NCBI GenBank assembly: GCA_017998095.1 | Contig: JAGODU010000099.1 | Span: 1 to 14,752 of the forward strand | Direction: 5' to 3' | Length of the DNA stretch: 14,752 bases | Source of the DNA: Prolixibacteraceae bacterium | Lineage (GTDB): Bacteria > Bacteroidota > Bacteroidia > Bacteroidales > Prolixibacteraceae | Shown: in pieces, positions 6,547-11,841 of the stretch | Position numbering within the stretch: position 1 is the first letter of the stretch | How the letters are laid out: every line of letters begins with the position of its first letter | Made by a program: the position numbers and the translations under genes | Notes under the pieces: generated by a model | Told to the model about the DNA's origin: nothing | The model's input: the letters and a program-made list of their open reading frames with translations, nothing else | Databases searched by the model: none

Positions 6547-7983
6547 TTATTTAAGACCAAAGACATAATATGCTTCTTCACCATTTGGATACACACCTTC
6601 AAATAAAACACCCCCACCACTTGATTTCTGAATAATCTGGTTTATGTCTTCTACACTGTAAACTGGCGTTTTATTGACATATGTAATAATAAATCCTTTG
6701 CGAATACCTGCATTTTTAATCTTTCCATCTTTAAGATCAGTTACTTGTACTCCATTTCTTAATCCAAGCTTGCTTTTTACTGTTTCATCCAGTTTTGCCA
6801 GCTCAGCTCCCATTATGGTATCCTGATCTTTTACTATTCCTGTTCCGCCCCTCGTGTTACGTAAGGTTGCTGTAAAAAGTTTCTCTTTGTTATCTCTTTT
6901 TGCCAAAACTTTTACAACATCCCCAGGACGATGTTTGCTGATTTGTTCCTGTAATTCACTACGGGTGTTTACTTTAACCCCTTCAATTGAAATAATAACA
7001 TCACCTTTTTTTATTCCACATTCTTCGGCTGCTCCGTTTTCAACTACTGAAGCTACATATACTCCGTTTACATCATCAAGATCAAATTCTTTTGCTAAAG
7101 CATCATCAACATCCTGAATGTTTACTCCAAGAACAGCCCTTTGTACTTCTCCAAATTGTTTGATGTCATCAACGACCTTTCTTACAATACTTACAGGAAC
7201 TGCAAACGAATAGCCACTATATGACCCTGTTCTTGAAGCAATGGCAGTGTTTATTCCAACCAACTCTCCCTGAGTATTCACCAGAGCACCTCCGCTATTA
7301 CCGGGATTTACTGCTGCATCTGTTTGGATGAATGATTCAATAGGAAGCTGGCCACTTATAATTCCTATTCCTCTGGATTTAGCACTAACAATACCTGCTG
7401 TGACTGTAGATGTCAGATTAAAAGGATTTCCTACTGCAAGAACCCATTCTCCCAGCTTAAGAGCGTCAGAGTTACCCCATCTTATAGCCGGAAAATTTTC
7501 TCCTTCAACTTTTATTAAAGCAATGTCAGTATTTGGATCAGTTCCAATGAGTTTTGCATCATACTCTCTATTGTCATACAGCTTAATCCTTATCTTATCT
7601 GAATTTTCAATAACATGGTTGTTTGTAACTATATAACCATCCGGAGTTATTATTACACCTGATCCTGTAGCCTGTTGAATCTGTGGTTGCTCATAAAAAT
7701 TCCTGTCTCCAAAGAAGAAATCAAAGAAAGGATTTCCACTTGAATAAGAGCCATTACTCTTGTACTGAGTTTGAATATTAACTACTGACTTAACTGATAT
7801 TTCAGCCGCTACAGTTAAATCAACTCCTCCTCCCTGAGATGAAAAACTTGCAAATTGAACAGGTTTATCTTCATTCAGGGTTATTACCTGTGGTTTCTCT
7901 ATACTCCTGTATATTACAACTGCTGTAAAACCACCCACTATTGCAAATATTAATGCTACTATTACATTTTGAAATTTCTTCAT
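6547..7983 (-). CDS. htrA: HtrA/Deg family periplasmic serine protease
   Basis: Protease-chaperone that degrades or refolds misfolded envelope proteins. At 478 residues it has the classic Deg plan. Residues 7-25 are a hydrophobic signal or membrane anchor without a clear cleavage site. The trypsin-like domain spans about 55-275 with the full triad: H123 in T-N-N-H-V-I, D153 in T-D-I-A-L-I-K-V and S230 in N-P-G-N-S-G-G-A-L. Two PDZ domains follow, at about 280-375 (with the carboxylate loop V-L-G-V-N) and 390-475. The flexible LA-loop region, around 75-103, holds a Phe-rich patch (N-P-F-F-D-F-F-F-G) as in other Bacteroidetes homologues. The 142-bp region shared with divergent dapF carries a palindrome and a near-consensus -7 box (CATTTTTG, minus strand 8028-8021) with TTTG at 8054-8051, 22 bp apart. 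Which paralogue (DegP, DegQ or DegS) it corresponds to cannot be said. Confidence 0.95.
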   Translation of the reverse strand: MKKFQNVIVALIFAIVGGFTAVVIYRSIEKPQVITLNEDKPVQFASFSSQGGGVDLTVAAEISVKSVVNIQTQYKSNGSYSSGNPFFDFFFGDRNFYEQPQIQQATGSGVIITPDGYIVTNNHVIENSDKIRIKLYDNREYDAKLIGTDPNTDIALIKVEGENFPAIRWGNSDALKLGEWVLAVGNPFNLTSTVTAGIVSAKSRGIGIISGQLPIESFIQTDAAVNPGNSGGALVNTQGELVGINTAIASRTGSYSGYSFAVPVSIVRKVVDDIKQFGEVQRAVLGVNIQDVDDALAKEFDLDDVNGVYVASVVENGAAEECGIKKGDVIISIEGVKVNTRSELQEQISKHRPGDVVKVLAKRDNKEKLFTATLRNTRGGTGIVKDQDTIMGAELAKLDETVKSKLGLRNGVQVTDLKDGKIKNAGIRKGFIITYVNKTPVYSVEDINQIIQKSSGGGVLFEGVYPNGEEAYYVFGLK

Positions 7984-8047
7984 GGCAAATGATTTTTAAA
8001 ATTTTATATTTGTCTTAACGCAAAAATGATTCCGATAGTTTAAATTT

Positions 8048-8068
8048 TGTCAAAATGACATGTCATTT
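8048..8068. promoter_or_regulatory. Candidate operator: 16-bp perfect palindrome plus a third half-site
   Basis: Positions 8053-8068 read AAATGACATGTCATTT, a perfect palindrome. Together with TGTCA at 8048-8052 there are three TGTCA/TGACA half-sites in 18 bp. The site overlaps the -33 position of the weak promoter proposed for htrA (CAAA 8051-8054, read on the minus strand) and lies between the divergent starts of htrA (7983) and dapF (8125). Placement and symmetry suggest a dimeric regulator, possibly for envelope or heat stress; the regulator is not identified. Confidence 0.5.
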
Positions 8069-8124
8069 AACAATTTTTAACATTTCAGAATACTTTTTTT
8101 TAAATTTTTAACAATGTATTGTTT

Positions 8125-8916
8125 ATGGAACTGAAATTTTACAAATACCATGGTGCAGGTAATGATTTTGTCATTATAGATAACCGAAATAGAATTTTCA
8201 ATGCTGAAGATCATAATTTGATTGAAGCAATTTGTCACAGGAGATTTGGTGTAGGTGCCGACGGTCTGATGCTTTTAGAAAATGAAGCAGGCTATGATTT
8301 CAGAATGAAATATTTTAATTCTGACGGATATGAAGCTACTATGTGTGGTAATGGTGGAAGATGTATTGTTGCTTTTGCTGCACGCCTGGGGATTATTACC
8401 GGCAAAGCACTATTCATTGCTTCTGATGGTCCTCATGATGCAAATGTAATTTCAAATGAAATTATTGATTTGCATATGATTGATGTGAAGGATGTAAAGG
8501 TTCTTGCTGACGGATATTTTCTTAATACCGGAGTTCCTCATCTTGTTCATTTTGTAGAAGATTTGCATGTTATTGATGTAAACCTTGAAGGTCGTCAGCT
8601 TCGTTATGATGCAAGATTTCAACCGGAAGGTACAAATGTTGATTTTGTTTGCCATAGCGGAGAAAATCTTATTGTTTACACTTATGAAAGGGGAGTAGAG
8701 GCCGAAACCCTTGCTTGTGGTACAGGTATAGTTGCTTCAGCTTTAAGCGCTGCATTGAAAGACAAAAAGGTTGAAGGTGAATATAAGATAACTGCAAAAG
8801 GGGGAAATCTTAGTGTGAGATTTAAAAAAGCTGATGATCATTTTGAGGATGTATGGCTTAAAGGTCCTGCTAAGCATGTGTATACAGGAATAATTGAGAC
8901 CTGTGAACTAAAATAA
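8125..8916 (+). CDS. dapF: Diaminopimelate epimerase
   Basis: Converts LL- to meso-diaminopimelate, the last step before lysine and a precursor of the peptidoglycan cross-link; cytosolic and cofactor-free. At 263 residues it is of normal length (E. coli 274). The N terminus F-Y-K-Y-H-G-A-G-N-D-F is typical of the family. The two catalytic cysteines are present: C74 in M-C-G-N-G-G-R-C and C198 in L-A-C-G-T-G. Supporting motifs are R-R-F-G-V-G-A-D-G and the glutamate in V-E-A-E-T-L-A-C. The ATG at 8125 is preferred over an in-frame TTG at 8119, which adds only two residues. It stands alone on its strand, divergent from htrA and ending in its own hairpin. Confidence 0.96.
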   Translation: MELKFYKYHGAGNDFVIIDNRNRIFNAEDHNLIEAICHRRFGVGADGLMLLENEAGYDFRMKYFNSDGYEATMCGNGGRCIVAFAARLGIITGKALFIASDGPHDANVISNEIIDLHMIDVKDVKVLADGYFLNTGVPHLVHFVEDLHVIDVNLEGRQLRYDARFQPEGTNVDFVCHSGENLIVYTYERGVEAETLACGTGIVASALSAALKDKKVEGEYKITAKGGNLSVRFKKADDHFEDVWLKGPAKHVYTGIIETCELK

Positions 8917-8945
8917 AGAAAGGTATCATTTCTGATACCTTTCTT
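8916..8945. terminator. Bidirectional hairpin terminator between dapF and the glycosyltransferase
   Basis: A perfect 13-bp stem, AAGAAAGGTATCA (8916-8928) with TGATACCTTTCTT (8933-8945), encloses the 4-nt loop TTTC and starts within the dapF stop codon. A T-rich tract (ggttttgttgttttta) follows about 8 nt later for the + strand. For the minus strand the stem itself ends in a short T run after the glycosyltransferase stop at 8972. Confidence 0.82.
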
Positions 8946-8971
8946 CAAATGGTTTTGTTGTTTTTATTGAT

Positions 8972-9931
8972 TCAATTCTCATTGGTTTTCTCAGCAATCT
9001 GATAGTTGTTTCTGTCTTGCGAATTTCTGGAAACAATATCAGCAATGAATCCGGCCATAAATAATTGTGTGCCTATTATCATTGATGTTAAAGCGATGTA
9101 AAAATAGGGATTATCAGTTACGAGGGCCATTCGTACACCATGTTTAAGGGCATAAATTTTAACAATTCCAACCCATAATGCAGCAAGAAATCCTATTAAA
9201 AACATCAATACTCCAAGTACACCAAAGAAGTGCATTGGTCGCTTTCCGAATTTTGAAATAAACATTACTGAGATTAAATCAAGCGGTCCTCTTATAAACC
9301 TTTCTATTCCAAATTTTGTAGTGCCGTATTTTCTTTCCTGATGCTTAACAACTTTTTCTCCAATTTTCTTAAATCCTGCCCATTTTGCAAGTACAGGTAT
9401 AAACCTGTGCATGTCTCCATAAACTTCAATACTTTTAATGACCTGCTTTTTATAAGCTTTCAGTCCGCAGTTCATATCATGAAGCTTGATTTTGGTCATT
9501 TTTTTGGTTGTATAGTTATAAAGCTTACTTGGGAGGTTTTTTGATAAAACGGGGTCATGTCTTACTTTCTTCCAGCCTGAAACAAGATCATATCCATCTT
9601 CCCTTATCATTCTTATCATTTCAGGTATCTCTTCAGGATTATCCTGAAGGTCAGCATCCATTGTAACCACAATTTCTCCTCTTGCTGCCTGGAAACCAAC
9701 ATGCAGTGCTGCTGCTTTTCCGTAATTGCGTTGGAAACTTATACCTCTGATATTTTTATTTTCTTCAGACAGCTTTTTTACTACATTCCATGAATTATCA
9801 CGGCTGCCATCATCAACCAGAATTATTTCATATGAATACCCTTTAGAATCGGCAACTTGCTTTATCCATGAACAAAGCTCGGGAAGAGATTCTTCCTCAT
9901 TAAATAATGGAATTACTATGGAAATGTCCAT
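8972..9931 (-). CDS. Family 2 glycosyltransferase, dolichol-/polyprenyl-phosphate sugar synthase-like, membrane-anchored
   Basis: 319 residues. The GT-A domain spans about 1-225: I-V-I-P-L-F-N-E-E-E-S (nucleotide site), L-V-D-D-G-S-R-D-N-S (D40, D41), the metal-binding D-A-D motif at 92-94 within M-D-A-D-L-Q-D-N-P-E-E-I-P, and the acceptor-site stretch D-M-N-C-G-L-K-A-Y. Two C-terminal membrane helices follow, about 235-257 and 277-300, as in the DPM/GtrB/ArnC-like group. Such enzymes move a sugar from a nucleotide donor to a polyprenyl phosphate on the inner face of the cytoplasmic membrane for later transfer outside. The sugar cannot be told from sequence. It starts 6 bp after the DUF4199 gene and is surely co-transcribed with it. 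Confidence 0.92.
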   Translation of the reverse strand: MDISIVIPLFNEEESLPELCSWIKQVADSKGYSYEIILVDDGSRDNSWNVVKKLSEENKNIRGISFQRNYGKAAALHVGFQAARGEIVVTMDADLQDNPEEIPEMIRMIREDGYDLVSGWKKVRHDPVLSKNLPSKLYNYTTKKMTKIKLHDMNCGLKAYKKQVIKSIEVYGDMHRFIPVLAKWAGFKKIGEKVVKHQERKYGTTKFGIERFIRGPLDLISVMFISKFGKRPMHFFGVLGVLMFLIGFLAALWVGIVKIYALKHGVRMALVTDNPYFYIALTSMIIGTQLFMAGFIADIVSRNSQDRNNYQIAEKTNEN

Positions 9932-9937
9932 CTCTTA

Positions 9938-10528
9938 TTATTCTTCGTCGTTAATTTCATCCATGGCTTTAGCAAAGCCACTTTTATCTTTATTCTTTTT
10001 AACAATAGCAGCACTTATTAGTGCCAGGACAGCTCCATAAATGATGTTTTGTTGTAAGCCGCTGAAAGTCGATTGAACAGGGGTTGGTACTTCCATTGTT
10101 TCAATAGCTTTAAGAGAGTTTTCAATTTCAGATTCCGGAAGTCCCATTCCGCTCATCATATTATAAGTCTTTTCAATAATAGCATCAATAGTTCTTTGCG
10201 AATATTCCGGATCAATCCATGAGTGGAAAGAAAAATTGTAAACTGCAATTATCAATGATGCAAAAGCGACTGTCAACATACCAACAAAGAATGCTTGTTT
10301 AAAGTCAATTACACCCCCTAATGTTTTATCTCGGTAATCTTTAGTGAAATAAATCAAAATTAATACCCAAACAACAATATTTATGGCAGAAACAATGAAG
10401 TTGGCAGTGAGCCCTGAATTTTCGATAAATTTTGTAGCCCAGATAATTAAGCTAATAACAATTGAAATTATGGCATAATAAAGTCCATATTTCATGGATG
10501 ATTTAAAAAGTTGATCGTTAGATGTCAT
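9938..10528 (-). CDS. DUF4199 family integral membrane protein (function unknown)
   Basis: 196 residues with about four membrane helices: roughly 14-34, 40-61, 75-102 and 163-183. The loop between the third and fourth is soluble and contains M-S-G-M-G-L-P-E-S-E-I-E, and the tail is charged (K-K-N-K-D-K-S). This four-helix plan with a helical insert is the DUF4199 type, widespread in Bacteroidota and often placed directly before a polyprenyl-phosphate glycosyltransferase as here. The pairing suggests a link to that lipid-linked sugar step, but no activity is known to me. A perfect -7 box, TATATTTG, lies on the minus strand at 10560-10553, 25 bp upstream of the ATG, but no TTTG stands at the right distance beyond it. 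Confidence 0.82.
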   Translation of the reverse strand: MTSNDQLFKSSMKYGLYYAIISIVISLIIWATKFIENSGLTANFIVSAINIVVWVLILIYFTKDYRDKTLGGVIDFKQAFFVGMLTVAFASLIIAVYNFSFHSWIDPEYSQRTIDAIIEKTYNMMSGMGLPESEIENSLKAIETMEVPTPVQSTFSGLQQNIIYGAVLALISAAIVKKNKDKSGFAKAMDEINDEE

Positions 10529-10552
10529 ATTTTACGGAATTTTAATTTTGGG

Positions 10553-10560
10553 CAAATATA
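10553..10560 (-). promoter_or_regulatory. Candidate -7 box for the DUF4199-glycosyltransferase operon
   Basis: TATATTTG on the minus strand fits TAnnTTTG and would give a leader of about 20 nt. The nearest upstream TTG-containing element (CTTG, 10590-10587) is 26 bp away, too far for the consensus spacing, so only half of the promoter is supported. Confidence 0.45.
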
Positions 10561-10639
10561 CTTTTTTGTATTTATTTTCCTGTAGTCAAGGAGTTATGAA
10601 TTTTTTAAAAAAAGATTTAATAAGAGATTAAAAAAATAT

Positions 10640-10669
10640 TTTGTAGTAATGCAAATTTTTCTACTTTTG
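10640..10669 (+). promoter_or_regulatory. Promoter of the ffs-tRNA block
   Basis: TTTG (10640-10643), an 18-bp spacer and TACTTTTG (10662-10669) fit the Bacteroidetes primary promoter consensus. The expected start of transcription, about six bases downstream, coincides with the GGGTAAG that forms the 5' strand of the SRP RNA closing helix. No comparable promoter was seen between the following tRNAs, so this one may drive the whole block to the terminator at 11202-11230. Confidence 0.75.
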
Positions 10670-10674
10670 TCGCC

Positions 10675-10770
10675 GGGTAAGTCCTGTGCGACCAGCTCCT
10701 GCTGAAACTCCCCAGGGTCGGAAGGCAGCAAGGATACGCGGTTGAGCGGTGCGACACAGTAAGCTTACCC
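10675..10770 (+). ncRNA. ffs: Signal recognition particle RNA, small bacterial (4.5S) type
   Basis: RNA core of the signal recognition particle; it pairs with Ffh and targets ribosomes making membrane or exported proteins to FtsY. The conserved domain IV is present: CCCCAGGGTCGGAAGG with the GGAA tetraloop at 10720-10723 closed by C10719-G10724, and the GCAGCAAGG of the asymmetric Ffh-binding loop on the 3' side. Terminal helices confirm the limits: GGGTAAG (10675-10681) pairs with CTTACCC (10764-10770), and CTGTG (10684-10688) with CACAG (10755-10759). About 96 nt is right for the small eubacterial form without an Alu domain. The first tRNA begins only four bases after the closing helix and no terminator intervenes. 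Confidence 0.93.
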
Positions 10771-10774
10771 ACTT

Positions 10775-10848
10775 GCCGAATTAGCTCAGTTGGCCAGAGC
10801 ACGTGATTTGTAATCTCGGGGTCCTCAGTTCGAATCTGAGATTCGGCT
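10775..10848 (+). tRNA. tRNA-Thr (anticodon UGU), copy 1
   Basis: 74 nt. The acceptor stem GCCGAAT/ATTCGGC, D arm GCTC/GAGC and T arm CTCAG-TTCGAAT-CTGAG are all fully paired. The anticodon loop TTTGTAA places TGT at 10809-10811. The anticodon stem CGTGA/TCTCG contains an internal U-U mismatch (second copy identical). The discriminator is U and CCA is not encoded. It follows ffs by 4 nt and reads ACA and other ACN threonine codons. Confidence 0.95.
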
Positions 10849-10945
10849 CAAAGTGAAAACTTTAGTTATTTGAATAGTGATTTAACCTACGTGATTTTAA
10901 TACCTGGGTTTGGCTATATCAATTTTGTTCATTTTTTACTATTAA

Positions 10946-11027
10946 GGGGAGATTCCAGAGTGGCCAAATGGGGTAGACTGTAAATCTATTGGCAACGCCT
11001 TCGTAGGTTCGAATCCTGCTCTCCCCA
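10946..11027 (+). tRNA. tRNA-Tyr (anticodon GUA)
   Basis: 82-nt class II tRNA. The acceptor stem is GGGGAGA/TCTCCCC and the anticodon stem GTAGA/TCTAT. The loop CTGTAAA puts GTA at 10980-10982. The long variable arm contains GGC-AAC-GCC, as expected for bacterial tRNA-Tyr, and the T arm holds GTTCGAAT. The discriminator is A and no CCA is encoded. It is 97 bp from the preceding tRNA and 9 bp from the next. Confidence 0.95.
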
Positions 11028-11036
11028 CTAAATTTT

Positions 11037-11109
11037 GCGGGAGTAGCTCAGTCGATAGAGCATTAGCCTTCCAAGCTAAGGGTCGCGGGTTTGAATCCCG
11101 TCTCCCGCT
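11037..11109 (+). tRNA. tRNA-Gly (anticodon UCC)
   Basis: 73 nt with acceptor stem GCGGGAG/CTCCCGC, anticodon stem TTAGC/GCTAA and loop CTTCCAA, giving TCC at 11070-11072. The T arm is GCGGG-TTTGAAT-CCCGT. The discriminator is U and no CCA is encoded. It reads GGA and GGG glycine codons and is 15 bp from the next tRNA. Confidence 0.95.
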
Positions 11110-11124
11110 CTTTTTTGAAATATT

Positions 11125-11198
11125 GCCGAATTAGCTCAGTTGGCCAGAGCACGTGATTTGTAATCTCGGGGTCCTCAGTTCGAATCTGAGATTCGGCT
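11125..11198 (+). tRNA. tRNA-Thr (anticodon UGU), copy 2, identical to copy 1
   Basis: Base-for-base the same as the tRNA at 10775-10848, including the U-U mismatch in the anticodon stem. Identity extends two bases upstream and two downstream of the mature tRNA (10773-10850 equals 11123-11200, 78 bp) and then stops. By gene order this is the slot that holds tRNA-Thr(GGU) in the related E. coli array. It is followed directly by the terminator of the RNA block. Confidence 0.95.
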
Positions 11199-11201
11199 CA
11201 T

Positions 11202-11230
11202 AAAAAAGGGAACATTTGTTCCCTTTTTTT
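11202..11230 (+). terminator. Rho-independent terminator of the ffs-tRNA block
   Basis: A 12-bp stem, AAAAAAGGGAAC (11202-11213) with GTTCCCTTTTTT (11218-11229), closes the loop ATTT and runs straight into a T run. It starts 4 nt after the last tRNA and is the only terminator seen after the promoter at 10640-10669. Confidence 0.92.
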
Positions 11231-11365
11231 TATTTTCATCTACTCAAAAACATTTTTTATCTGTAGCTTATATTTTATATTACTAGTTTTATGCCACTCG
11301 TCAATTTAATCCATTCGTTCATAAAAACTGGCCTGAAAGCACTTTTTTATAAGTATTTTTCATTA

Positions 11366-11373
11366 TATTTTTG
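11366..11373 (+). promoter_or_regulatory. Candidate -7 box ahead of the 28-codon ORF
   Basis: TATTTTTG matches TAnnTTTG and stands 29 bp before the ATG at 11403, giving a leader of about 25 nt. The -33 region (11343-11348) is a T run without the final G, so the match is partial. The 11231-11365 stretch before it is AT-rich and shows nothing else. Confidence 0.5.
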
Positions 11374-11402
11374 TTTCATCAAACAATTTAAAACTAAACA
11401 TC

Positions 11403-11489
11403 ATGTTATACTTAGTAATCGCAGTCGGAATATTTTTTACAGCAGTTGGTTTAGCATTTGTATCTGAATCAAAGAAAACTAGAGCGTAA
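11403..11489 (+). CDS. Putative 28-residue single-pass membrane peptide
   Basis: ATG 11403 to TAA 11487-11489 encodes 28 residues. Residues 2-20 are an unbroken hydrophobic helix (L-Y-L-V-I-A-V-G-I-F-F-T-A-V-G-L-A-F-V), followed by the polar, basic tail S-E-S-K-K-T-R-A. The positive tail predicts the C terminus in the cytoplasm. A perfect -7 box precedes it and a hairpin terminator follows 64 bp later, so it looks like a complete monocistronic unit in an otherwise empty intergenic region. The plan resembles small accessory subunits of membrane complexes such as KdpF or CydX, but I do not recognise the family and no partner gene is adjacent. A chance ORF of this length is possible; the membrane-like composition and flanking signals argue against it. 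Confidence 0.55.
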   Translation: MLYLVIAVGIFFTAVGLAFVSESKKTRA

Positions 11490-11553
11490 TTATTCTCTTT
11501 ATATATATAAAGTAATATTGTTTATTTTAATATTTGCAATATTTCTGTTTTAT

Positions 11554-11573
11554 GCCTCAATGAGGCTTTTTTT
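11554..11573 (+). terminator. Rho-independent terminator after the 28-codon ORF
   Basis: GCCTC (11554-11558), loop AAT and GAGGC (11562-11566) are followed at once by seven T (11567-11573). The T run places it on the + strand. The only upstream + strand candidate since the tRNA terminator is the 28-codon ORF. Positions 11574-11750 after it are AT-rich and show no gene. Confidence 0.75.
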
Positions 11574-11752
11574 ATGTCCCTTATTCATTACTGATTTAAT
11601 TCTTACATAATTAACTTATTAAATAGATCTTACTCACTATTCTTTTTCTTAAATAAAGACAGGTTAAACCTTTTATAAAATATTACTCGTAGATATTTTT
11701 TAAAAATATCAATTAGCTATTTGTACATATCCGTATATACTACAGGCAATAA

Positions 11753-11787
11753 AAAACCAGATTCAGTATTGAGCTGAATCTGGTTTT
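11753..11787 (-). terminator. Terminator of ppdK
   Basis: A perfect 14-bp stem, AAAACCAGATTCAG (11753-11766) with CTGAATCTGGTTTT (11774-11787), has a 7-nt loop. On the minus strand it lies 54 bp past the ppdK stop and ends in a T run (the A run 11756-11751 on the + strand). The + strand side also ends in four T, so it may work weakly in both directions. Confidence 0.85.
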
Positions 11788-11841
11788 ATGATTTAATATT
11801 TCTAAGATTAAATATCTAAATAGATAATCTGCTGAAAAAGC

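Noticed and set aside
10617..10802. Minus strand open frame across the SRP RNA gene.
   Set aside because: It lies antisense to ffs and the first tRNA, whose structures explain the sequence; no coding signal.
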